From Antarcticimicrobium sediminis (GTDB taxonomy: Bacteria; Pseudomonadota; Alphaproteobacteria; Rhodobacterales; Rhodobacteraceae), in contig NZ_SMFP01000002.1 of NCBI RefSeq assembly GCF_004348975.1, positions 248,001 through 312,000 on the forward strand: a DNA stretch of 64,000 bases. The letters are read 5' to 3'. The notes beneath the pieces were generated by a model. The model saw only the letters and a list, made by a program, of their open reading frames with translations. It was not told the DNA's origin and searched no databases. Positions 19,982 through 28,046 of the stretch are shown one piece after another (the first letter of the stretch is position 1; every line of letters begins with the position of its first letter). The position numbers and the translations under genes were made by a program.

Positions 19982-20998
19982 TCATTGCGTCGAGGCGCGG
20001 CGCAATAGTGCGATTGCGTCCGGGCGGTCGAGCAGGGTTTTCTGGACGTCGAGCCCGTGGGCGCCTGCATTTTCATGGCCGGTCAACAAGGTCTGGCCGA
20101 TCTTGTCCAGCAACCCGTCTGGCAACGCGGGGCGGGTGCGGGGATCGACCAGCAGGCTTTCTGCCGCGATGCCCTCGGCATAGATGATGTGGTGGTGGTC
20201 GAACAGGATCTGGAAATAGTCCACGTAGCCGCCCTGCAAAACATAAACGCTGTCGCCATTGATTAGGTGGCGCGCCTTGACCAGCAATTCGGGGCGACCG
20301 GCGCCGATCATGTCGCTGCGCTGATAGACGAACAGGCGGTGGTCGGGGCTGACCACCAGGTCGCCGTCGTTGTTGAGCGTTCCGGCGCGAATCACGATTG
20401 GGGCAAAGGTGCCTTCGGCCCGTAGGGTACTTTGGCCAATCCAGCGAATTTCCTGGGCCCCGTCATCGCGGGTCAACACCCGGTCGCCGACCTTCAGGGC
20501 CTCGATTCTGATTTGGGCGCCGGTGGCCATGGTGATCCGCGTGCCTCGGGTGAAAGAGACACAGGCGATCTGCGCGAATTTGCGCCGTGCGCTGTCGCGG
20601 TCGATACCGACCAGACGGTAATCTGTTTTGGCCGCGAGCGGGGTCAGGGGCAGCAGATAGGTGGCGGCAATCAGCCCGTCCTCGTCCGTTTCCACCAGAA
20701 CCAGCGCCTCAGCGGTGGTCGCGTCGGGGGTCATGAATTGCAGCGCGCAATCAAGATGCACGGTGGCACCGGGGCGGCCAAGCTCGCTGCCGGGGGCGAT
20801 ACAGAACCCGCCGTCCCCCAATGCGGACAGCGCCAGCCTTTGACGCGCTGCCCCCGGTTCGAGCATGTAGATATCGTCGAGGATCAGCTCGTCCATGTCG
20901 GCAACGGGATCGCCCAGATTCGCCCCGGCCTGCACCCGGAAATCGGGGGCGGGGTAAACCGGGATGACTTGAACTGGACGGTCGCTTGTTGAGGTCAT
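19982..20998 (-). CDS. Hint-domain protein
   Basis: Encodes 338 residues. The central part is a Hint (Hedgehog/intein) module: Cys146 in CVSFTRGTRI, then GAQIRIEALKVGDRVLTRD, SPDHRLFV and a HHHIIYAEGI segment, matching the Hint_2 family common in Rhodobacterales. The first 145 residues form a beta-rich domain rich in Asp/Leu without a signal peptide. In this family Hint domains often follow secreted or RTX-like modules, but here no calcium-binding repeats are present. Autoprocessing at Cys146 is possible, not shown. The ATG at 20998 has only a weak upstream AGG; longer in-frame extensions would run antisense through the SDR gene. Confidence 0.8.
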   Translation of the reverse strand: MTSTSDRPVQVIPVYPAPDFRVQAGANLGDPVADMDELILDDIYMLEPGAARQRLALSALGDGGFCIAPGSELGRPGATVHLDCALQFMTPDATTAEALVLVETDEDGLIAATYLLPLTPLAAKTDYRLVGIDRDSARRKFAQIACVSFTRGTRITMATGAQIRIEALKVGDRVLTRDDGAQEIRWIGQSTLRAEGTFAPIVIRAGTLNNDGDLVVSPDHRLFVYQRSDMIGAGRPELLVKARHLINGDSVYVLQGGYVDYFQILFDHHHIIYAEGIAAESLLVDPRTRPALPDGLLDKIGQTLLTGHENAGAHGLDVQKTLLDRPDAIALLRRASTQ

Positions 20999-21176
20999 GG
21001 CACTGGACCTGTAATTGGGGTGAACGCGTAGGAGAGGGCCGAGTGGCCCCATCAGGCAGGGGTAGCCCGGGATTGTGGCGGATATGGGCCAAGAGCCGGG
21101 TGATACGCTGGCATTGTTTTGAACACCGCGGCTAATCCAACCGGGGGGCGCCGCGAAAAATAGGGAGACGGGACGG

Positions 21177-21956
21177 ATGGATCTTGGAATTTCGGGCAAG
21201 CGGGCGCTGGTCTGCGCCAGCAGCAAGGGGCTGGGGCTGGGCTGTGCCGAGGCGCTGGCCGCAGAGGGTGTGAACCTGGTGATGAACGCGCGCGGGGTCG
21301 AGGCGCTGGAGGCCAGCGCGCAGGCAATCCGCGATGCCCATGGGGTGGATGTGGTGACCGTGGCTTGTGACGTAACCACGCCCGAGGGGCAGGCGGCGGT
21401 TCTTGAGGCCGCCGAGGGGGCCGATATTCTGGTCAACAACGCGGGCGGACCGCCTCCGGGCCTGTGGACCGATTGGGAGCGTGAGGATTTCATCAAGGCG
21501 CTGGATTCCAATATGCTGACGCCGATCACCTTTATCAAAGGGCTGGTGCCGGCGATGATGGAACGCGGCTGGGGCCGGGTGGTCAACATCACCAGCCAGG
21601 CGGTGCGCGCGCCGATCCCGGTGCTGGGCCTGTCAAACGCGGCCCGCACCGGGCTGACCGGCTATGTCGCGGGGACTGCACGGCAGGTGGCGAACACCGG
21701 CGTGACCATCAACAACCTGTTGCCCGGTATCCATGCCACCGATCGCGCCGATGCGCTGGACAGCGGTGTCGCCAAGCAGCAGGGGATCAGCATCGAGGAC
21801 GCCCGTGCGCAGCGCTGCGTTGGCATCCCTGCGGGGCGCTATGGCACAAGGCAGGAGTTCGGCGCCGCCTGTGCGTTCCTGTGTTCGCAACATGCCGGGT
21901 TCATCGTCGGGCAGAACGTCCTGTTGGATGGCGGCGGTGTGAACCTGACCATGTGA
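21177..21956 (+). CDS. Short-chain dehydrogenase/reductase family protein without the Tyr-Lys pair
   Basis: Encodes 259 residues with a Rossmann fold: the nucleotide motif CASSKGLGLG near the N-terminus, NNAGGPPPG, and the structural Ser in NITSQ. At the places of the catalytic Tyr and Lys (13 and 17 residues after that Ser) the protein has Ser and Arg (LGLSNAARTG), as in a divergent subgroup usually annotated as 3-oxoacyl-ACP reductase. The C-terminus LLDGGGVNLTM is normal. A GGGAGACGGGACGG stretch precedes the ATG. It is divergent from the Hint gene and ends at a strong hairpin. Substrate unknown. Confidence 0.85.
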   Translation: MDLGISGKRALVCASSKGLGLGCAEALAAEGVNLVMNARGVEALEASAQAIRDAHGVDVVTVACDVTTPEGQAAVLEAAEGADILVNNAGGPPPGLWTDWEREDFIKALDSNMLTPITFIKGLVPAMMERGWGRVVNITSQAVRAPIPVLGLSNAARTGLTGYVAGTARQVANTGVTINNLLPGIHATDRADALDSGVAKQQGISIEDARAQRCVGIPAGRYGTRQEFGAACAFLCSQHAGFIVGQNVLLDGGGVNLTM

Positions 21957-21980
21957 CCCCGCGTCCACTTGTGTGACTGT

Positions 21981-22011
21981 CCCCACGCACCGGGTCATCC
22001 GGTGCGTGGGG
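21981..22011 (+). terminator. Strong hairpin after the SDR gene
   Basis: A perfect 13-base-pair inverted repeat (CCCCACGCACCGG and its complement) with a five-base loop begins 24 bases after the SDR stop. There is no T run after it, as is common for high-G+C terminators. Confidence 0.65.
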
Positions 22012-22155
22012 CACGAGCGTATGAGCGGGCAGGGGTCATGAGGCGGGATCTGGGCCGGAAGCGGGAACGCAGCAGACGGCCTTGTCCCCGGGGGCGGGGA
22101 TTGCTATCTCCTGCTCTGCCCGATGGTTTTGCTCGGGAATTACAGTGAGGCCGCC

Positions 22156-23238
22156 GTGACCGCAGACTCCCCCCGGCTGGAAATCCGCAATCTGGTGCGC
22201 CATTTCGATGGCCGTCGGGTGGTCGATGATGTCTCTCTCAAAATCATGGCGGGTCAGGTGACCTGTCTTTTGGGGCCTTCGGGCTGTGGCAAGTCCACGA
22301 CGCTGCGGATGATCGCAGGCGTCGAGATGCAGGACTCGGGCGAGATCTGGGTCGATGGCAAGCTGGTCTGCGACACCATCTTTCGGGTGCCACCAGAGCG
22401 GCGCGAAATCGGGCTGATGTTTCAGGACTTCGCCCTGTTCCCGCATCTGAGCGTGGCCGAGAACGTGGCGTTTGGTCTGCGCAGCGGAACCCGGGCGGAA
22501 AAACGGGCGCGGGTCGAAGAGCTACTTGAGCGGGTCGATTTGATCGCGTTCATCGACGGCTATCCGCATCAACTGTCAGGCGGCGAGCAGCAGCGCGTGG
22601 CGCTGGCGCGTGCACTGGCGCCACGCCCGCGGATCATGCTGATGGATGAACCCTTTTCCGGGCTGGATAATCGGCTGCGCGATGGCATCCGCGACGAGAC
22701 GTTGAGCCTATTGAAGGATGAGGATACCGCCGTTCTTCTGGTCACCCATGAACCGGAAGAAGCGATGCGCATGGCCGACGAGATCGCGCTGATGCGCGGC
22801 GGGCGGATCGTGCAGCGCGGCGCGCCCTATAACGTCTATACCCGGCCAGCAGACAAGGCGGCGGTGGCGTTTTTCAGCGATACCAACGTGTTGCAGGCGC
22901 AGGTCAACGGGGCGCTGGCCCAGACTCCCTTCGGCCAGTTCCTAGCGCCCGGTGTGCCGGATGGCACCGATGTCGAGATCGTGTTCCGCCCCCAGCATGT
23001 GCGGCTGGATTTTGATCGCAACGGTCATGGGCCGCTGCCAACCCCGGTCGAGGGGGTGGCCGCGCGCGGCGTGGTGCAGCGGGCGCGGTTTCTGGGCCAT
23101 GAGAGTCTGGTGGAATTCCGGATGGATTACGACGGCTCGGTGCTCAAGGCGACGGTGCCCAACGTGTTTCTGCCCCAGACCGGGCGGGTGATGTGGCTGA
23201 CCGTGCGACGCGACAGGTGTTTCGTGTTTCCAACGTAA
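22156..23238 (+). CDS. ABC transporter ATP-binding protein, iron/polyamine type, orphan
   Basis: Encodes 360 residues from the GTG at 22156, chosen because it follows GAGG with suitable spacing; an ATG at 22123 has no ribosome binding site. Motifs: Walker A GPSGCGKST, Q-loop FQDFALFPHL, signature LSGGEQQRVALARA, Walker B IMLMDEPFSGLD, H-loop THEPEEA. The C-terminal TOBE-like domain (VEIVFRPQHVRLDF) fits the FbpC/PotA group. No permease or binding protein is adjacent in this orientation, so its partners must be encoded elsewhere, or it shares the permeases of the 28-29.7 kb operon. Confidence 0.88.
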   Translation: MTADSPRLEIRNLVRHFDGRRVVDDVSLKIMAGQVTCLLGPSGCGKSTTLRMIAGVEMQDSGEIWVDGKLVCDTIFRVPPERREIGLMFQDFALFPHLSVAENVAFGLRSGTRAEKRARVEELLERVDLIAFIDGYPHQLSGGEQQRVALARALAPRPRIMLMDEPFSGLDNRLRDGIRDETLSLLKDEDTAVLLVTHEPEEAMRMADEIALMRGGRIVQRGAPYNVYTRPADKAAVAFFSDTNVLQAQVNGALAQTPFGQFLAPGVPDGTDVEIVFRPQHVRLDFDRNGHGPLPTPVEGVAARGVVQRARFLGHESLVEFRMDYDGSVLKATVPNVFLPQTGRVMWLTVRRDRCFVFPT

Positions 23239-23565
23239 GGTTAGGGCGCTCTTGAACGCCGCTGGCGTGGCCTGCCTCGGGTTCGGTGGGGGCGTTGTCG
23301 CGAAACGCAGGCCCAATGCATGGCTTGCCGCTCCCCCTCGTGAAACCTGCTTGGCTCCATGGTGCGCATCTTCCGCAGTCAGGGCCGTGCAACGCTGCCG
23401 TGCAGCACCGCGCAGGCGACCGTTTCAGGCAGTCGAGTATCGGGAAATCGGTTAATGATGTAAAATTTCATCGTTTCTCATGTCAGTGCATTCTTTTTTA
23501 CAGGAATTTTTGGAGTGATGTGATTCATCATTGCAGCACTCGATGCGAAATTGCATCGTCTAGGT
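23239..23565 (+). promoter_or_regulatory. Intergenic region with three GATG-CATC dyads
   Basis: This 327-base gap holds no gene that I can support. Its last 110 bases are A+T-rich against the background and contain three similar dyads: GATG-N8-CATC at 23457-23472, TGATG-N5-CATCA at 23516-23530 and CGATGC-N6-GCATCG at 23541-23558. They lie just before the PAS-protein gene and look like binding sites for one regulator, possibly the activator encoded two genes on. A TAAAAT at 23461-23466 could serve as a -10 element. All of this is sequence-based inference. Confidence 0.5.
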
Positions 23566-24414
23566 ATGAGCAATGATTCACACCCTTCCCCTCTGCATTC
23601 TGGGGCCCGGCGCGCGGCCGATGAATTTTCCGATGTCGATGTCCTGCGCGGGATGTTGGGGGCGTCGAACGATGCCTGCTGGTGTATGGAGTTCGGGACG
23701 CCTGTCGACCTTACGCTGTCCGACGATGATGTGACGCGGCAGATTTTTGGCAACGATCCGTATTGGCGGCTGTGCAATGCGGCTATGGAGCGGCTGTATC
23801 AGGTCCCCGCCGGGCAGACCCTGAGCGAACGTCCCGTGCGCGAGATATTTCCCGAGAATGACAGTAACCTTGAATTCGTGCGCAATCTTATCGCCAACGG
23901 TTTCGAGGTGGATGCCGCCCCCGCGCTGGACCGGGGCTATGACGGGGTCGAGGTTTACGTAGAGAACGATGTGCGCGCCCATATCGCGGAGGGCATGCTG
24001 TATCGGATGTTCGGCGTCGTTCGTAACGTCGGCAAGCACCGGCGGCGCGAGCGGGCGTTGGAAGACAGGTTGGATGCGCTGCAAAGCATGATCTGGGCCA
24101 TCCCCACCCCGTTTTTGGCGGTGGATGCCGCCGGGGAGATCGAGGTGGTGAACGCGGCGGGTGCCCATTGCCTCGGGGTGGCCCCAGAGGCGCTGCTTGG
24201 GCAGTCGTTCGACTCGGTTCTGCCCGCCGCCGCGCCGCGGGCGGACGTGCTTGAGGCGATGAGCAAGGTCCGGACCTTGGCGATCCCGATTACCGAACGG
24301 TTTGCCGGCGCTGTTGTCGGTGAGGTGTGGCAGTTCACGCCTTACGAGGCCTCCGGCGGCACCGGCTGTCTTGTGATGATCCTGCCTGAAATGGTGGCCG
24401 AGGTGCGATCATGA
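23566..24414 (+). CDS. PAS-domain sensory protein, first gene of the transport operon
   Basis: Encodes 282 residues from ATG 23566 (a TTG at 23551 is in frame too, but inside the third dyad). Two PAS-like regions are visible: an N-terminal one (NDPYWRLCNAAMERLYQVPAGQ to MLYRMFGVVRNVGKHRRRE) and a C-terminal one (MIWAIPTPFLAVDAAGEIEVVNAAG). There is no kinase, receiver or DNA-binding domain, so it probably senses a signal and acts on a partner protein. The next gene overlaps by ATGA and encodes an AAA+ regulator, which is the natural partner. Ligand unknown. Confidence 0.7.
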   Translation: MSNDSHPSPLHSGARRAADEFSDVDVLRGMLGASNDACWCMEFGTPVDLTLSDDDVTRQIFGNDPYWRLCNAAMERLYQVPAGQTLSERPVREIFPENDSNLEFVRNLIANGFEVDAAPALDRGYDGVEVYVENDVRAHIAEGMLYRMFGVVRNVGKHRRRERALEDRLDALQSMIWAIPTPFLAVDAAGEIEVVNAAGAHCLGVAPEALLGQSFDSVLPAAAPRADVLEAMSKVRTLAIPITERFAGAVVGEVWQFTPYEASGGTGCLVMILPEMVAEVRS

Positions 24415-25841
24415 GTGACGGTATCTGGCCTGATCATCCGGTCTTTTCAGTGCAGACGCGACAGGAGGCCGAGGCACGGCTTGAGCTGTTCGACGACGGT
24501 CTGGTCCTGTTGTCCGGCGATGGGCACGTGGTGCAGATGACATCCGAGGCGGCGCGCCAGCTTGGGCTGCGGGCGCAATGGGCCGAGGGGCGGGCGCTGA
24601 CAGACCTTTCGCCGGCCCTGCGTGGCTGGGAGGCGCTGATCGCGGCGGTGTCGGACCCGCATGGGGCGGACTGCCTGTTAAAGCGCGAGGACGGGCGCGA
24701 CATCCTTGCCGTGCTGCGCCAGATGCCGGGGCCTGCGCAAGATTCGCCGGTGCGGATGATCGTGTTGCGTGATCTCAGCGGTCTGGATTACCGCCGTGAG
24801 CGGGCCGGGGGGCATGATCCTGCACGCAGCCATGTGATGGCAGAAAAACGCACCCGCCCCGATTTTGTCACCCAACGTCGTCTTGCCCCGGACTTGCACA
24901 GGGTGCTGTCGCGCGGCGAGCGGGCGATCCTGCAGGGCGCGCGCATCCTGATCACCGGCGAATCCGGTGTCGGCAAGACCGAGGTCGCCAAGTTCCTGCA
25001 CGGCACCGTGGCCGATGCCGATGCCCCCTTTGTCGTTGCGAACTGCGCCTCCTCCTCGGATGCGCTGTTTGCACGGGCGCTGTTTGGTGGCGATGGAATC
25101 CCGGGGCTGATCGGACAGGCCGAGCGTGGCACCTTGTTTCTCGACGAGGTGGCCGAGATCCCGCTCAGCGCGCAGGCGCTGCTGTTGCGGTTTCTTGAGG
25201 ATGGTCTTGTGACCAGTCCGACCGGCGGGCAGCAGCGGGTGGCCAATGTGCGGGTGATCGCGGCGACCAATGGTGATTTGCGCCAGATGATCCGCGACGG
25301 GGCGTTCCGCGCGGATCTGTACTACCGGCTGGCCGTGGTGCCACTGCGGGTGCCGCCACTGCGCGACATGCCGACCCTGATCGACCATCTGATCAACCGC
25401 TTTCTGCAAACCATCAACCAGCGCCGCAAGACGCCGGTGCTGGTGTCGCGGCGGATGCGCGAGGTGCTGGCCGATTACAGTTATCCGGGCAATATCCGAG
25501 AGCTTCTCAACATCGTTCAGAAGCTGGCGATCTTTCTCGAAGAGACCGACGACATGGCGGAACTGATGGAGGATCTGCTGTCGCCAATCGACATTCCGGG
25601 CACCGAACGCGCGGGCGCGGAGAGCGGACCTGTGTCCGCAACCTTTGAACTTAAATCGGAAGTGCGCCGGTACGAGCGCACGCTGATCGACCGGGCGATC
25701 CGGATCCACGGCAGCAAACGCAAGGCTGCACAGGCGCTTGGCGTGGATATCGGAACGATCGTGCGCAAGACGGCCGATCCTGTGGCCGCGAATACTGACG
25801 ACCCTAAAAAAACAACCAACAGCGGAGAAAACAAACCATGA
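24411..25841 (+). CDS. AAA+ transcriptional regulator of the bEBP family lacking the GAFTGA loop
   Basis: Encodes 476 residues: N-terminal PAS-like domain (about 20-125), AAA+ domain (about 160-390) and a C-terminal Fis-type helix-turn-helix (GSKRKAAQALGVDIGTIV). Walker A GESGVGKT is at 183-190, Walker B TLFLDE at 241-246, and FRADLYYRL at 299-307. Between them, where NtrC has the sigma54-contact loop with GAFTGA, this protein has only FGGDGIPGLIGQ, so the loop is deleted. GAFTGA-less relatives such as TyrR and Rhodobacter capsulatus NtrC work with sigma70. It overlaps the upstream PAS gene and the downstream binding-protein gene, so it is probably autoregulatory for the whole operon. Confidence 0.85.
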   Translation: MSDGIWPDHPVFSVQTRQEAEARLELFDDGLVLLSGDGHVVQMTSEAARQLGLRAQWAEGRALTDLSPALRGWEALIAAVSDPHGADCLLKREDGRDILAVLRQMPGPAQDSPVRMIVLRDLSGLDYRRERAGGHDPARSHVMAEKRTRPDFVTQRRLAPDLHRVLSRGERAILQGARILITGESGVGKTEVAKFLHGTVADADAPFVVANCASSSDALFARALFGGDGIPGLIGQAERGTLFLDEVAEIPLSAQALLLRFLEDGLVTSPTGGQQRVANVRVIAATNGDLRQMIRDGAFRADLYYRLAVVPLRVPPLRDMPTLIDHLINRFLQTINQRRKTPVLVSRRMREVLADYSYPGNIRELLNIVQKLAIFLEETDDMAELMEDLLSPIDIPGTERAGAESGPVSATFELKSEVRRYERTLIDRAIRIHGSKRKAAQALGVDIGTIVRKTADPVAANTDDPKKTTNSGENKP

Positions 25842-26893
25842 AGAAACGATTGACCCTGCTGGCGCAGACGAGCTTTTCGGCTCTGTGCGCCGTCTCCATC
25901 GCCTCGGGCGCGATGGCCGGAGAATTGAACATCCTGACGTGGGAAGGCTATGCCGATCCCAGCGTGATCGAACCCTTCACCGCCGCCACGGGTTGCGAAG
26001 TGTCGGCGACCTATGTCGGCTCGAACGACGATTTCGCCCCCAAACTGGCGGCGGGTGGTGGCGTTTTTGACATCGTGACCCCCTCCATCGACTCGACCTA
26101 TGCCCTGATAGAGGCCGGTTTTGTCCAGCCGATCGACGTCTCCCGCGTGCCCGCCTTCAAGGACATCTACGAACAGTTCCGCACCGCCGACGGCATCCTG
26201 AAGGACGGAAAAGTTTACGGCGTGCCCTACGCTTGGGGGGCGATCCCGTTCATGTATCGCAAGGACAAGTTCGACACGCCGCCGACCTCGATCAAGGCGC
26301 TGTGGGATCCGGCGCTTGAGGGGCGCATCTCGCTGTGGGACGACAAAAGCGCGCTATATGTGGCGGCGCGTCTGAACGGCAACATGAACATCTATGAGTT
26401 GTCGGACGCGGAACTTGCGGCCGCCGTGGATAAGCTGGTCGAGCAACGCCCGCTGGTGCGCAAATACTGGGCCACGGCTGGCGAGTTGGTGGATCTTTAC
26501 AAATCCGACGAGGTCTGGATTTCCAACACCTGGGGCGGCTATCAGTCCGGGCTGCTGGCGGCCGAGAACATCGAGGTGGTCGAGTTCATCCCTGAAGAAG
26601 GGGCCGAGGGCTGGATGGACAGCAACATGATCGTTGCCGACACCCCGAATGAAGAGTGCGCCTATCAGTTCCTCAACATGGCGATCAGCGCCCAGGGCCA
26701 AGAGGGTGTGTTCAAGGTGAACGGCTATTCCTCGACCAACCCGGTCGCGGCCAAGGAATTCATGAGCGATTCCGAGTTTTCGGCGCTGCACCAGGACGAT
26801 CCCGCGTATCTCGACAGCTTGCTGCTGTGGGAAAACCTTGGCGATCGCCTTCCGGTCTATACCAACGCCTGGAACTCTGTGAAGTCGCAGTAA
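25838..26893 (+). CDS. Polyamine-type ABC transporter substrate-binding protein
   Basis: Periplasmic binding protein of 351 residues with a Sec signal peptide cut near residue 27 (GAMA/GELN). The mature start ELNILTWEGYADP and later GVPYAWGAIPFMYRKDKF, ISLWDD and WISNTWGGYQSG are typical of the PotD/spermidine-putrescine family. The exact ligand cannot be read from the sequence; polyamines, opines or related cationic compounds are candidates. The ATG overlaps the regulator stop (ATGA) and has GGAG upstream. It is followed by a hairpin and the ATPase and permease genes. Confidence 0.88.
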   Translation: MKKRLTLLAQTSFSALCAVSIASGAMAGELNILTWEGYADPSVIEPFTAATGCEVSATYVGSNDDFAPKLAAGGGVFDIVTPSIDSTYALIEAGFVQPIDVSRVPAFKDIYEQFRTADGILKDGKVYGVPYAWGAIPFMYRKDKFDTPPTSIKALWDPALEGRISLWDDKSALYVAARLNGNMNIYELSDAELAAAVDKLVEQRPLVRKYWATAGELVDLYKSDEVWISNTWGGYQSGLLAAENIEVVEFIPEEGAEGWMDSNMIVADTPNEECAYQFLNMAISAQGQEGVFKVNGYSSTNPVAAKEFMSDSEFSALHQDDPAYLDSLLLWENLGDRLPVYTNAWNSVKSQ

Positions 26894-26919
26894 TCGCTGC
26901 GTTTGAACGTGAAACGGGT

Positions 26920-26937
26920 CCGCAGTTTGCGCTGCGG
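26920..26937 (+). terminator. Hairpin between binding-protein and ATPase genes
   Basis: CCGCAG and CTGCGG around a six-base loop, followed by a C run and TTTT, 27 bases after the binding-protein stop. A weak terminator or mRNA-stabilising hairpin here would raise the amount of binding protein over membrane components, a common feature of ABC operons. Confidence 0.4.
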
Positions 26938-26969
26938 CCCCCCCTTTTCTGATGCCGGAGCACACCCCC

Positions 26970-28046
26970 GTGAGCAAGATTATCGAGATTGAGAACCTGA
27001 CGAAGACCTTCGGCAAGGTGGTCGGGGTGGACGACATATCGCTGAGCGTGGAGCAGGGCGAATTCGTGACGCTGCTGGGCCCCTCGGGCTGTGGCAAGTC
27101 CACGCTGCTGCGGATGATCGGCGGCTTTGAAGAGCCGACAAGCGGGCGCATCCTGCTTGACGGGCAGGACGTGACCCATGTGCCACCCAGCAAGCGGGCA
27201 GTGAATATGGTGTTTCAAGATTACGCGCTGTTCCCGCATCTGTCGGTGGGCAAGAACGTCGGATACGGCCTGCGCGTGGCCGGGATGCCCCGCCGCGAGG
27301 TGCGTGAAAAAGCGCTGGAAGCCTTGGCGCTGGTCGGGCTGGAAGACCGGTTCGATGCCGCGCCGCATATGTTGTCCGGCGGGCAGCGGCAAAGGGTTGC
27401 CTTGGCCCGCGCTATCGTCCGGCGGCCCAAGGTGCTGCTGCTGGATGAACCGCTGTCGGCGCTGGATGCCAATCTGCGCGAACAGATGCAGGTCGAGCTG
27501 AAGGCGTTGCACACCAAGATGGGGCTGACGTTTATTCTGGTAACGCATGACCAGACCGAGGCGCTGACCATGTCGGATCGTATCGTCGTGATGCGCGGCG
27601 GCAAGATCGTGCAGATGGGCAGCCCGGTTGATTTGTACGAACGTCCCGCCACCAGCTATGTCGCCGGGTTCATCGGCTCTACCAACCAGTTTCGCTCTGT
27701 CGTCGCGACCGGGCCCACTGGGCCGCAGGTGCAGTGTTTCGGCCAGCCGATCAGCGCTCCGGCAGGGGTCGCGCCGGGGCAAGAGGCGCTGTTCGGCTTT
27801 CGCCCGGAAAAGGCGCTGGTGCAGTTCGGTGAGGAGGGCGGCGGGCCAGATACGCTGCGCGGATCGGTCGCCGATATCCTGTATCACGGCCAAAGCGTGC
27901 GGCTGATGATCGACCTTGGCGCGGGCGAGGTCTTGGTGGATCTTCCGATGTCGGGCTCTGACGGGATGCCGCAGGTCGGGGATGCGGTCAGCCTCCGGGT
28001 TGGCGCGGACAAGATCATGGTGCTGGCCGACGAGGTGGCGGCATGA
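26970..28046 (+). CDS. potA: Polyamine-type ABC transporter ATP-binding protein
   Basis: Cytoplasmic ATPase of 358 residues from GTG 26970, which has GGAG nine bases upstream; an ATG at 26952 would add six residues but has no ribosome binding site. Motifs: Walker A GPSGCGKST, FQDYALFPHL, LSGGQRQRVALARA, LLLDEPLSALD, VTHDQTEA; C-terminal TOBE domain with FGFRPEKAL. It overlaps the first permease gene by ATGA. The PotA assignment rests on family similarity and neighbours. Confidence 0.88.
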   Translation: MSKIIEIENLTKTFGKVVGVDDISLSVEQGEFVTLLGPSGCGKSTLLRMIGGFEEPTSGRILLDGQDVTHVPPSKRAVNMVFQDYALFPHLSVGKNVGYGLRVAGMPRREVREKALEALALVGLEDRFDAAPHMLSGGQRQRVALARAIVRRPKVLLLDEPLSALDANLREQMQVELKALHTKMGLTFILVTHDQTEALTMSDRIVVMRGGKIVQMGSPVDLYERPATSYVAGFIGSTNQFRSVVATGPTGPQVQCFGQPISAPAGVAPGQEALFGFRPEKALVQFGEEGGGPDTLRGSVADILYHGQSVRLMIDLGAGEVLVDLPMSGSDGMPQVGDAVSLRVGADKIMVLADEVAA

